Origin: Gp6-AA40 sp964505975
Lineage (GTDB): Bacteria; Acidobacteriota; Vicinamibacteria; Vicinamibacterales; UBA2999
Assembly: GCA_964505975.1 (NCBI GenBank)
Contig: CAZDLW010000004.1
Location: 20,101-84,100, forward strand
Direction: 5' to 3'
DNA length: 64,000 nucleotides
Shown here in pieces: positions 8,512 to 16,790 of this stretch. The position numbers and the translations under genes are program-made. The notes under the pieces are model-generated. The model was not told the DNA's origin. It did no database searches and was given only the letters and a program-made list of their open reading frames with translations. The first letter of the stretch is position 1. The number at the start of each line of letters is the position of its first letter.

Positions 8512-9004
8512 CGATTCCGTCCTGCAAGAATGGCGGCGCGGCCAGGACGAGCCGGGCGGCCGGCGAGGTTACGTGTCGTGTGAACTGCCCGTGGCGTGCG
8601 GTCCTCGAGGCAGTAGGCTGCAGATGGGTCCGAAGAGCACGAAGATCGGCAACGGCTTCGAGACACCATACCGCGTCGAACGCTGGTTGATGCGAATCGT
8701 CGGTCTCATCGGCGTGCGCGGTCATCCCGTTGGCAAACGCCGCATTGATTGCTGACGTGACGAGGCGAGTACCAGGAAGACACGCTTCTGTGACACCGCC
8801 CTGGCTCTGCACGAACGAGACGGCCAGCTGTCCGGGCGGAAGCTGCGACCCCGACACCATGGCCGCGAGGGTGTCGAGAATGTGGTGCTTCGTCTTCTCT
8901 ACGACTGGTGAAGGAAGCGGTCGCCGAGCCGCAGCGGACATGTAGGCAGCCAGCGCGCGGGTCGACGTCGAAACGGCGTGGCTCGCGCGGGGCCTGGTCC
9001 TCAT
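8512..9004 (-). pseudogene. Truncated MmgE/PrpD gene
   Basis: From the ATG at 9004, with GAAGGA a few bases upstream, a reading frame encodes the N-terminal portion of a second MmgE/PrpD protein: HHILDTLAAMVSGSQLPPGQ, then NAAFANGMTAHADETDDSHQ, matching the NGASGHAMDWDDT region of its downstream neighbour. Homology stops at about 8650-8700; the frame then runs on as arginine-rich nonsense into the next gene. About 115 of the expected 450-480 residues survive. A 3' deletion that joined the remnant to the intact gene is the simplest explanation. Confidence 0.7.
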
Positions 9005-9449
9005 GGAGTCCTTCTCACGCCTGAAACACCAGACCACAAACGCGAATCTGTACTCGTTGCATCTGACGGCATCGCGATCCCAGTCGCGCGCAACGCGCCC
9101 CGGGGAGGTCCCTGCATTCGTGGCTTCATCGTGAGCGCCGGCTTCAGCGGCTCCGCGGCCACCTGACCACTTTCGCCTCGGTTACGGCGTCCGCTGAGAT
9201 TTGTGCGGAAGCCGAAGGTGCCCCGATGTACGACCGGCGGTTGACTCACTTCTCGAAGGCCAGCCTTGCCATTCTACTGCCGCCGTGGTCGTGCCGGGCC
9301 GGAGCGTAGAACTGGCCTCGTGGAGCCATCGTCTATATGGACATGTTCGCATCGTACGTTGGCGGCGTTATGTCTTAATAGCTCGTCTTTTCGTATTTGG
9401 AGGGCGCCTGGCTCACACATCGACACTCTCGACATCAGGACCGACTGTG
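9005..9449. other. Intergenic region with repeat fragment and AT-richer promoter-like patch
   Basis: No gene was found between the broken prpD start and the sigma-factor gene. Positions 9042-9059 (GCGAATCTGTACTCGTTG) match the loop motif of the GGACCGC hairpin repeats at 37675-37692, with one base different. About 9356-9400 is noticeably AT-richer than its surroundings (GTTATGTCTTAATAGC) and is the likely promoter area for the sigma factor and kinase genes downstream. Confidence 0.4.
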
Positions 9450-9554
9450 ATGGTTATTCGTGTGTCATCGAACCAGCCGTACATGGCGCTTTCCCTGCCG
9501 TCCAGCTGGGGATACGATACGGCTCACTCGTCTCCATTCGACACACGGCCCGAT

Positions 9555-10163
9555 ATGGCGACCGACCAGACGCCATCGTCCACGTCCCGTGCGGAACCGT
9601 TGTCTCCCGAGGCGACCATCGAGCTGCTGCAGCGGGCGAAACACGGCGACCGGGAGGCGCTCGATCGACTGCTGGAACGGTGTGTGCCCGCGCTGCGACG
9701 GTGGGCGCGCGGCCGTCTGCCGAACATGGCACGCGGCATGGTCGACACGACCGACATCGTGCAGGATGCGGTGATGGCCGCCATGCGCCGGCTCGAGGCG
9801 TTCGAAGCCAGGCACCATGGCGCCCTGCAAGCCTACCTGCGCGAGGCCGTCATGAATCGCATCCGCGATGCCATCCGGCACTACCAACGTCGCCCGGCCA
9901 CAACCAGCCTCCCGGCCGACCTGCAGGACGAGGCGACGTCGCCGCTCGAGTACGCCATTGGCGCCGAGAACATGGCACGGTACGAGGCGGCTCTGCAGCG
10001 TCTGAAGGCCTCCGATCGCGAAGCCATCATCGGACGTCTGGAGATGCACTACAGCTATGACGAGCTGGCAACCGTCCTCGGCAAACCGTCACCGGCCGCC
10101 GCCCGCATGTGCGTGACGCGGGCGATGAAGCGGCTGGCCGGCGAGATGCGACATGCCACCTGA
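9555..10163 (+). CDS. ECF-like sigma-70 family RNA polymerase sigma factor
   Basis: A 202-residue product from the ATG at 9555, containing sigma region 2 (VDTTDIVQDAVMAAMRRLEA, then YLREAVMNRIRDAIR) and region 4 (LKASDREAIIGRLEMHYSYDELATVLG, then AARMCVTRAMKRLA). An in-frame ATG at 9450, with AGGA about nine bases upstream, would add 35 residues, so the start is uncertain. The stop codon overlaps the start of a Ser/Thr kinase gene by 11 bp. That arrangement implies translational coupling, and suggests the kinase controls this sigma factor or shares its signal. The target regulon is unknown. Confidence 0.85.
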   Translation: MATDQTPSSTSRAEPLSPEATIELLQRAKHGDREALDRLLERCVPALRRWARGRLPNMARGMVDTTDIVQDAVMAAMRRLEAFEARHHGALQAYLREAVMNRIRDAIRHYQRRPATTSLPADLQDEATSPLEYAIGAENMARYEAALQRLKASDREAIIGRLEMHYSYDELATVLGKPSPAAARMCVTRAMKRLAGEMRHAT

Positions 10164-12060
10164 GAGCGTCCTGGATCGGGCCGTCGAGGCCGTCGCGGAC
10201 GGGATTCCCGTGGATTGGGATCTGCTCGACAGCGGCACGCAGTCCGAAAGCGACCGCGAGTGGGTGCAGTGTCTGCGCATTCTCCACGACGTCGCCAATC
10301 TGCATCGGGGCGACGCCGAAGGCGTGGACGGACCGAAGGCGGACACGGGACTGGGATCGGCTGCAGCGACCAGGGCAACCGCCGTGGAAGCCCCCGACCA
10401 ATGGGGACGGTACCGGCTGAACGAAAAGGTCGGTCAGGGAAGCTTCGGGAGCGTGTATCGTGCCTGGGATCCGCAGCTGGAGCGGGAGGTTGCCATCAAG
10501 ATCCTGCACCGGCACGTCGCTGATGCGCGACTGCGAGATCAACTCCTGCACGAAGGCCGGGCTCTGGCACGTGTGCGGCACCCGAACGTCGTGAGCGTGC
10601 TCGGTGTCGAGGAGCACGAAGGCCGCGTCGGCCTCTGCATGGAATTCGTGCGCGGCGAAACGCTCGACAGCGTGCTTCAGCGCCATGGGACGCTCAGCGC
10701 CCGCGAGGCGGCGCTCATTGGCGAAGACCTCTGTCAGGCACTCTCAGCCGTGCATCGCGCCGGCTTCGTCCATCGCGACGTGAAGGCCCGAAACGTCATG
10801 CGCGAGCAGGCGGGGCGGATCGTGCTGATGGACTTCGGAACCGGCAGGGCCGCGGACCAGCCGGCAGTTCCGGGTGATCTGGCTGGAACACCCCTCTATA
10901 TGGCGCCCGAAGTCCTCGAGGGAGAGCCGGCATCTGTCCGTAGCGATGTCTATAGTCTCGGCGTCCTGCTCTATCACCTGGTCACTGGAGAGTACCCCGT
11001 GCACGCCAGCTCCCTGAACGAGCTGGCCGAAGCACATGCGGCGGGCCGGCGCAGCAGGCTCGGAGAGAGGCGGCCCGATCTCCCCTGGTCGTTCGTGCGA
11101 GTTGTCGAGTGTGCCCTCGCCCGTGAGCCCACGGCGCGACATCAAAGCGCCACAGCGCTGCTGGAGGCACTGGACACCGGGCTCTCGCTGCAGGAACGCG
11201 TCCCGGCGGCCGAGACTCCGCAGACGGGGCTCCAGCGGGCCACGCAGTTGGCGCTGGGCCTCGCAGGGTTGCTTGCCTGCGTCGGGGTCTTTGGATTCAT
11301 TGCGAACAGATTCTTCGAGCGTGTCCTCGAGATCGATCCGGACTTTGCAAGCAGTCCGGCAGACCATCTGACCCTGGGCGTCGAGGCGCTCTTTCCGTTC
11401 GCGGTCTACTGGGTCGGCGGGATCGTCGTGACAGGGGCGGTCGTGGGTCTGCTCCGCCTTTTCTTGTGGACACGCGTCAGCGCCGCGTGGGCTCGCTGGG
11501 CTGGCTGGACGCGACCGCTCGACCCGGTCGCGGTGGGTCTCTCCGTCTTCCTCGTCGGCGTGGCGTGCTGGCTGACCATCACGTGGGCGTATTTCGACAT
11601 TTTCAGAGCAATCGGCGCCCTGGGGGGGGCTGCGCCCGACCAGGGCGTGGATCTGTCCAGCCTGAGCCCCGCGGCGCGGGACGCCCACCTGGCACTGGGG
11701 GGATATTCTGCTGCCCTCAGCTTCCTCCTCGGAGTCACTGCGCTGCTGTGGCTCCCGCGCCTGCGCACACAGGCAGACAGTGCGTCAATGGTGCGCCTGG
11801 TCCGGTGGGCCGTCGTCGTGCTGGCCTTTCTCATCGTCGCCACTGCGGTCATGCCACGGCGGTTCATCTGGGAGTCGTTCGAGATCGTCACGATCGACGA
11901 TCGGTCCGCCGTGGTAATTGGCAGCAACGACCAGGAGCTTTTGCTGTACGCTCCCGACGTCAACGGCCGTTCGCGCTGGCGCGTATCGAGAGATGCACCG
12001 GGTCTGGAGCGCACAGGACGAACCGCCAGGCTCTTCGATCGTCATTCGAGCGAGCGTTGA
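10153..12060 (+). CDS. Membrane Ser/Thr protein kinase coupled to the sigma factor
   Basis: 635 residues. A leader of about 80 residues precedes a complete Hanks-type kinase domain: glycine loop GQGSFGSV (94-101), Lys in VAIKIL (116), HRDVKARNVM (207-216), DFGTG (228-232), then GTPLYMAPEV. After about residue 360 come roughly five hydrophobic segments and a short soluble tail of unknown fold. The protein is therefore an inner-membrane kinase with a cytoplasmic catalytic head. The ATG at 10153 lies inside the end of the sigma-factor gene, 11 bp overlap. DFGTG instead of DFGLA is a small departure in the activation loop; catalytic residues are all present. Confidence 0.9.
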   Translation: MPPESVLDRAVEAVADGIPVDWDLLDSGTQSESDREWVQCLRILHDVANLHRGDAEGVDGPKADTGLGSAAATRATAVEAPDQWGRYRLNEKVGQGSFGSVYRAWDPQLEREVAIKILHRHVADARLRDQLLHEGRALARVRHPNVVSVLGVEEHEGRVGLCMEFVRGETLDSVLQRHGTLSAREAALIGEDLCQALSAVHRAGFVHRDVKARNVMREQAGRIVLMDFGTGRAADQPAVPGDLAGTPLYMAPEVLEGEPASVRSDVYSLGVLLYHLVTGEYPVHASSLNELAEAHAAGRRSRLGERRPDLPWSFVRVVECALAREPTARHQSATALLEALDTGLSLQERVPAAETPQTGLQRATQLALGLAGLLACVGVFGFIANRFFERVLEIDPDFASSPADHLTLGVEALFPFAVYWVGGIVVTGAVVGLLRLFLWTRVSAAWARWAGWTRPLDPVAVGLSVFLVGVACWLTITWAYFDIFRAIGALGGAAPDQGVDLSSLSPAARDAHLALGGYSAALSFLLGVTALLWLPRLRTQADSASMVRLVRWAVVVLAFLIVATAVMPRRFIWESFEIVTIDDRSAVVIGSNDQELLLYAPDVNGRSRWRVSRDAPGLERTGRTARLFDRHSSER

Positions 12061-12131
12061 CCGCACACGTAACGAAGTCCCGCCTACCGTCGGTTCGAGG
12101 CGGAGCTTCGTTACCCACGATGGAGGTAGGA

Positions 12132-12737
12132 ATGCCGCGACGTGTCGGGCTAGTGCTCTTGTGCGCCCTTGTCGTCACGCTGGCGGCGCCGCGGACGAGC
12201 CAGGCCCGGTCGCTCCTCGACATCATCTGGGAAATGAGCGGCCCGCAGCTGATCGGCCTGACCGTGGTCTCGTGCCAGATTGACATGGACGGGGAGCGCC
12301 ATCAGTGTCGCGTCGTTGGCCGGAAGGTCACGGGAGCGGACACCTCCAGAGAGTCGCGCACATGGTTCAGCTTGGAAGCCGGGCTGTATTCAACGACAGG
12401 TCGGGATACCAATAACGAATACGATGCCTTCACGGTGCACATGCTGGCCGTCGAGCCGACGGTTGAAGTGCGTTCTCTACGTGGCGACGACATCATGCTG
12501 TACCACGGCGCGGGCCTCACGTACAACGTCCTCTTCGGTCGGGATTTCGATCGATTCGACAAGGCGGGGATCAAACTGCGTCCACTCGCTGTGGCCTACC
12601 GCAACTGGGACTTCGCGTACAACCTTCGGCTGTACCCGAACGGATTCACGTCGGACGAGTTCGGCTTCGGACCGCGAGTCGATGTCAGTCGCCCGTTCGA
12701 GGCCGTGCATGGATTCAGCCTCGGATACAGCTGGTGA
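12132..12737 (+). CDS. Small secreted protein of unknown function
   Basis: The ATG at 12132 follows GGAGGTAGGA with ideal spacing and opens a clear signal peptide (MPRRVGLVLLCALVVTLAA, cleavage after TSQA). The mature part, about 175 residues, has repeated aromatic-alternating strands (EAGLYSTTG, GAGLTYNVLFG, DFAYNLRLYPNGF) and ends GFSLGYSW, a C-terminal aromatic as in small outer-membrane beta-barrels. I do not recognise a named family. It follows the sigma factor and kinase genes after about 70 bp on the same strand, so it may be an envelope component under that system; that link is inference. Confidence 0.7.
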   Translation: MPRRVGLVLLCALVVTLAAPRTSQARSLLDIIWEMSGPQLIGLTVVSCQIDMDGERHQCRVVGRKVTGADTSRESRTWFSLEAGLYSTTGRDTNNEYDAFTVHMLAVEPTVEVRSLRGDDIMLYHGAGLTYNVLFGRDFDRFDKAGIKLRPLAVAYRNWDFAYNLRLYPNGFTSDEFGFGPRVDVSRPFEAVHGFSLGYSW

Positions 12738-12848
12738 GGCACCGCCAGAAGCGACTCCCAGTGCAGCGGCCTGACCGGCTACCATAGGTGCGCGCAGTCT
12801 GGCACGAGCCGAAATCGAGCGGAGACCACATCCTCTCACGCTACCCGC

Positions 12849-12897
12849 GGCTGGTCGCGAGTATCGCGTGCCGCGCTTCGCGCGGCGAGGACCAGCC
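12849..12897. repeat. Compound hairpin in intergenic region
   Basis: GGCTGGTC (12849-12856) pairs with GACCAGCC (12890-12897) around an inner hairpin CCGCGCTTCGCGCGG (12871-12885). The inner hairpin sequence also appears near 3290, 37715 and 56740, always between genes. It sits between the small secreted protein and the PQQ-propeller gene, about 100 bp upstream of the latter; it may act as a terminator-like or REP-like structure. Confidence 0.45.
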
Positions 12898-12994
12898 CGT
12901 CCTTCACGCAAGGGACGGCGTCAAGGCAGGCAACTGCCACGGTGCGCACGTTTGCAGCGATACTCGGCCTCGAATGCCGGCACAGGATAACGTC

Positions 12995-14725
12995 ATGAAG
13001 CGATTCTGCCTGCTCGTCGTTCTCTTCGCATCCGCGGCCGTCTGGATCCAGCCGGGCGCGGCGCAGGAGGAAACCCGTCCCTTCGTCCCGGTCACCGATG
13101 CGATGCTGAACGACCCGGATCCGGCGCATTGGCTGATGTGGCGGCGGACGTTGGATGGCTGGGGATACAGTCCGCTCGACGAAATCAATCGCTCCAACGT
13201 CAATCGGCTGCGCCGCGTCTGGACCCAGGAGCTTGGTCCCGGCAACTCGTCGGCAACCCCGCTCGTGTACGACGGCACGATGTACGTCCCGAATGCGGGT
13301 GACTTCATCCAGGCGTTCGATGCACGCACCGGAACGCCGCTCTGGGAGTACCGCCGGGAAGGCGTGCGGCGTGCGACCAACCGCAACATCGCCATCTGGG
13401 GCACGACCGTCATCAACGCCAGCGCCGACAATCACATGTACGCCCTCGACGCGCGGACCGGGACGCTGGTCTGGGAAACCCCAGTCCTCGATGCGCGGGC
13501 CCCGGCCACACCCAGCGCCGGACCGATTGTCGGGAACGGCAAGATCTTCACGGGCCGCCAGTGCCAGCCCCAGGCCACACACGAGGGGTGCATCGTGACG
13601 GCGCACGACGCGCGGACCGGTCGCGAGCTGTGGCGCGCCCGCACCATTCCACGACCTGGCGAGCCCGGGGACGAGACCTGGGGCGACGTGCCGCTCGAAG
13701 AGCGGTGGCACGTCGGCACCTGGATGGTGCCAAGCTACGATCCCGAGCTGAACCTCGTGATCGTCGGCACCTCCGTCACGATTCCGGCTCCGAAATTCGT
13801 TCTGGGCGGCACGGACAAACAGCACCTGTATCACAATTCGACGCTGGCCCTCGACGGGGATACCGGAAAGATCGTGTGGTATTACCAGCATCTGGTGGAC
13901 CACTGGGATCTCGATCACCCATTCGAGCGCCTGCTGCTCGAAACCGCCGTCGCACCGGATCCTCAGTCGGTCTCGTGGATCAACCCAGGCGTTCGGGCCG
14001 GCGAAATGCGTAAAGTCGTGACGGGCATCCCTGGCAAGACCGGCATCGTGTATACGCTCGATCGACAGACGGGCGAGTTCCTCTGGGCGCGCCCGACCGT
14101 CACCCAGAACGTCATCACGCACATCGACGGTGCCAGCGGTGCGGTCACCGTGAACCAGGACGTGGTGTTCACGGGTCCGGATCAGACCCGTCTGGTCTGT
14201 CCCGGTGCCACGGGCGGCAAGAACTGGCCCGCAGGCGCGTACAGTCCGCTGACAGGCCTCATGTACTTTCCCATGCAGAACCTGTGCATGAACGCGACGA
14301 CCCGGGCCGACATCGCGCGTGACCCGCGTCAGGTCTACGGCATCGCCATGCCGAACCAGCTCGCGCCGGGCACCGATAACGTGGGCACGGTCTGGGCGAT
14401 CTCCACCGAGACCGGGACCACTGCGTGGAAGCACGAACAGCGGGCAGGCACGTTGTCGCTCATGGCCACTGGCGGAGGCCTGGTCTTTGGCGGTGACGCC
14501 AACGGCGCGTTCCGTGCGTTCGACGACACCACGGGCAAGGTCCTCTGGGAGACCAACCTCGGGGCTTCGGTCAGCGGTTTCCCGGTCACATTCTCCGTGA
14601 ACGGCATGCAGTACGTGGCCGTCAGCACCGGGCGCTCACTGGTTTCGGGCTCCGTGCTCGGACTCACACCCGAGCTGAAGCCGCTCAGCGACGAGGCCAG
14701 GATGTTCGTCTTCGCGCTGCCGTGA
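12995..14725 (+). CDS. PQQ-propeller protein, quinoprotein alcohol dehydrogenase-like
   Basis: From the ATG at 12995 (AGGA upstream) the product has a signal peptide (MKRFCLLVVLFASAAVWIQP, then GAAQ) and 552 mature residues built of tryptophan-docking propeller repeats such as DARTGTLVWETP and DTTGKVLWETN. Overall it resembles methanol/ethanol quinoprotein dehydrogenases, which oxidise alcohols in the periplasm with PQQ. The adjacent-cysteine disulfide typical of that group is not seen, and there is no C-terminal cytochrome c domain, so an electron acceptor would have to be separate. The frame is open upstream to 12788 without support. Substrate unknown. Confidence 0.85.
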   Translation: MKRFCLLVVLFASAAVWIQPGAAQEETRPFVPVTDAMLNDPDPAHWLMWRRTLDGWGYSPLDEINRSNVNRLRRVWTQELGPGNSSATPLVYDGTMYVPNAGDFIQAFDARTGTPLWEYRREGVRRATNRNIAIWGTTVINASADNHMYALDARTGTLVWETPVLDARAPATPSAGPIVGNGKIFTGRQCQPQATHEGCIVTAHDARTGRELWRARTIPRPGEPGDETWGDVPLEERWHVGTWMVPSYDPELNLVIVGTSVTIPAPKFVLGGTDKQHLYHNSTLALDGDTGKIVWYYQHLVDHWDLDHPFERLLLETAVAPDPQSVSWINPGVRAGEMRKVVTGIPGKTGIVYTLDRQTGEFLWARPTVTQNVITHIDGASGAVTVNQDVVFTGPDQTRLVCPGATGGKNWPAGAYSPLTGLMYFPMQNLCMNATTRADIARDPRQVYGIAMPNQLAPGTDNVGTVWAISTETGTTAWKHEQRAGTLSLMATGGGLVFGGDANGAFRAFDDTTGKVLWETNLGASVSGFPVTFSVNGMQYVAVSTGRSLVSGSVLGLTPELKPLSDEARMFVFALP

Positions 14726-14770
14726 ACCTAGCAAGGCGGCCCCCGTGCCGATTCGGATAGGCGCTGCGTT

Positions 14771-14964
14771 CCCGGAGCTCACTTGAGTGGCGACGGGCGG
14801 GCTCCCGACGACATCGCGCGGTAAAACGCATCCTCCACCCGCGGCTGGCGACCCGAGCTGGGTCCCGCAACCCAGCTCGGTCCTCACGTTCCGGATGCGT
14901 TCGCCCCACTGCTGTCGCGCGAGTCGTAGGTCGCCGCCCCGTCGCCACTCAAGTGAACTCCGGG
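14771..14964. repeat. Two-copy palindromic element, copy 2
   Basis: The outer arms, 14771-14800 and 14934-14964, are a near-perfect 30-bp inverted repeat (CCCGGAGCTCACTTGAGTGG at its left end) with one mismatch and one extra base. Inside, AACGCATCC (14825-14833) pairs with GGATGCGTT (14893-14901), and a perfect 10-bp hairpin (14854-14863 with 14870-14879) has loop CCCGCA, as in copy 1 at 4392-4579. Core similarity to copy 1 is high over about 130 bp, while the outer arms share no sequence. It lies just after the PQQ-propeller gene. Confidence 0.75.
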
Positions 14965-14965
14965 A

Positions 14966-15070
14966 TTAGAGCGCTCTCGACGCGAACAGCACCGCGACAA
15001 GCAGCAACAGCACGCCCATCAGGTCTGCAATCCGGCGAATCACGATGTCGAGGCGCTTCGGCAGGCTCAC
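14966..15070 (-). CDS. Possible 34-residue single-pass membrane peptide
   Basis: A GTG-initiated frame encodes VSLPKRLDIVIRRIADLMGV followed by LLLLVAVLFASRAL and a stop: a short charged N-terminus then one hydrophobic helix. GGAG lies about 11-12 bases upstream. Small single-helix proteins of this shape are real in many bacteria, but the frame abuts a palindromic repeat on one side and a dispersed repeat on the other, and no family is recognised. Low confidence. Confidence 0.25.
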   Translation of the reverse strand: MSLPKRLDIVIRRIADLMGVLLLLVAVLFASRAL

Positions 15071-15072
15071 GG

Positions 15073-15179
15073 CTAGCGAGGCTCCGCTTCAGACCGTCGA
15101 GCATGTCGGCGGCGGCTCCGCCTCGCTAGCTGGCAGTATCTCCTGCCCGCACTTCGTGCGGGCGAGACGCCTTGAACGG
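15073..15179 (+). repeat. Dispersed 105-bp intergenic repeat, copy 1
   Basis: This block aligns over its whole length with 35761-35867 on the opposite strand. Both carry GCGAGGCTCCGC, then ACCGTCGAGC, GGCTCCGC, CTGGCAGTATCTC and a terminal hairpin ending GGCGAGACG. In this copy the terminal hairpin is GCCCGCACTTCGTGCGGGC. Partial relatives occur near 3275-3300 and 25391-25412. All copies are between genes. Confidence 0.65.
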
Positions 15180-15229
15180 CAGCGCGAAAGACTTGACTCG
15201 TTTGCATGAACTCTGGCCGTTCAAGCCGT

Positions 15230-16657
15230 CTAGACAATGCTGAAACGTTCGGTGTAGACGCGAGTCCAGGGGATCCCCAGATCGCGGAGACCGACTTCGG
15301 TCACGTTCATCAAGGGGTCCGGACCGCACACGAAGTACTGATAAGCCATCCGGTCGCGTGGTAGATACTCTTCGAGCAGCTCGCGCGTCACGAACCCGGT
15401 TTCGCCGGTCCACCCGGTCGGGGCATGCTCGAGCACGTGCACGAGTTTCAGGTTCATGGTGCCGGCCATCTCCTCCAGCTCCTCTCGAAACGTGACGTTC
15501 TCCCAGTCCTGGTTACCGTAAATCAACACGATCGGCCTGCCGTCGCCATCATCCCGCAACGTTCGCAACATGCTCATCGCCGGTGTGACGCCGATCCCGC
15601 CCATCACGAGGAAGAGGCCGGTACGTGGAGACGGGTCCGGAGTGAAGGACCCGAAAGGTCCTTCGAGAAACGCACGAGTCCCGGGTTCGATGTCTTTCCA
15701 CGTTCCGGTGAAATCCCCCAGTTCCTTGGCAGTGAACGTCACGCGGCGGCTACGCGCGCTCGACGCAAACGAAAACGGATGCTGCTGGAGCGTGAACGGA
15801 GTCGTTCCGAGCGTGATCCACGCGAACTGCCCCGGAACGAAACGGACGCCATCGTGCCCCGCCGGCTCCAGCGTCAACGACCAGGATCGGTCGCGCTCCG
15901 GCCGGACATCGACGACCTGGTAGGGGCGCCGGGCATTCCGCCACGGCCGTATCAGCCGCGTGTCGACCAGCGCCCATGCGCAGGCCCCAACGAACATCGC
16001 CAGTACACCTTTCTTCCAGCCCGCCTGCAGATAGTGGGCCACCTGCAGGGCATGGACCAGCCCAATGACGACAATGAAGAGCGCGAGCGCTCCGTGCAGG
16101 AATCGCCACCACTCGTAGTCGAGCCGGAATGACAGCCGCCACAGTGAGGTGGCTGCGATGGCGACGAGACACACGGTCACGAGGCTGAGCAGCACGCCGC
16201 GCGGAGCGTTCGTCCTGGGATCGAAGTACTCGAAAAACGCCGAGTCGGCGCCAATCAGGATGATCGGGTGAGCCAGCGCGAAGAGGACACCGATCACCCC
16301 CATCTCCCGGTGGAACTGGAGGATGTTGTCCATGCCGAAGCGTGGCGCGACCCGCGTGATGCGCCCCGAGAACACGAACTGCAGGGACAGCAGCGCGAGT
16401 GCGAGAAACCCCAGCGCGACACCCAGCTCGACCATGAAGGAACGCGGTGGTGGGCTCTGCCCGACTCTGCCGATGACAAGGGGTATCAACGCCAGCGCGG
16501 CAAACACCGCGAACCAGAACACGCCCCGGCGCAGCGTATAGTTCATGTGTGGTCTTCGCGACTCACCGTCCACGCGAGCATCGTCGCTCCTCTCCGCGAT
16601 TTTCGCTGTCCTGTCGGGTGCCGACTCGCTCACGAGCGGGTTCGGCGACTCGTCCAC
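15230..16657 (-). CDS. Ferric-reductase-like transmembrane flavoprotein
   Basis: 475 residues. After a charged N-terminus of about 38 residues come six hydrophobic segments of a ferric-reductase-type membrane domain (LQFHREMGVIGVLFALAHPI and WRFLHGALALFIVV supply candidate heme histidines). A cytoplasmic FAD-binding domain follows (TLQQHPFSFASS) and then an NAD(P)-binding domain (GGIGVTPAMSM, YFVCGPDPLM). This is the NOX/FRE architecture moving electrons from NAD(P)H through FAD and heme across the inner membrane. No [2Fe-2S] domain is present. The GTG start at 16657 is uncertain; ATG 16546 would begin near the first helix. Its acceptor is unknown. Confidence 0.85.
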   Translation of the reverse strand: MDESPNPLVSESAPDRTAKIAERSDDARVDGESRRPHMNYTLRRGVFWFAVFAALALIPLVIGRVGQSPPPRSFMVELGVALGFLALALLSLQFVFSGRITRVAPRFGMDNILQFHREMGVIGVLFALAHPIILIGADSAFFEYFDPRTNAPRGVLLSLVTVCLVAIAATSLWRLSFRLDYEWWRFLHGALALFIVVIGLVHALQVAHYLQAGWKKGVLAMFVGACAWALVDTRLIRPWRNARRPYQVVDVRPERDRSWSLTLEPAGHDGVRFVPGQFAWITLGTTPFTLQQHPFSFASSARSRRVTFTAKELGDFTGTWKDIEPGTRAFLEGPFGSFTPDPSPRTGLFLVMGGIGVTPAMSMLRTLRDDGDGRPIVLIYGNQDWENVTFREELEEMAGTMNLKLVHVLEHAPTGWTGETGFVTRELLEEYLPRDRMAYQYFVCGPDPLMNVTEVGLRDLGIPWTRVYTERFSIV

Positions 16658-16790
16658 ACCACATCTTCCGTCAGCTGATGTATCAGCTCGATCCGGAGCC
16701 GCGAGCGTGCGGCCGCGCTGGTGATCCTCGCACAGCCTCCGTCATTCGTCTCGTCCAAATCGCCACAGCCCCGACGAGGCGGAGCGCGCG

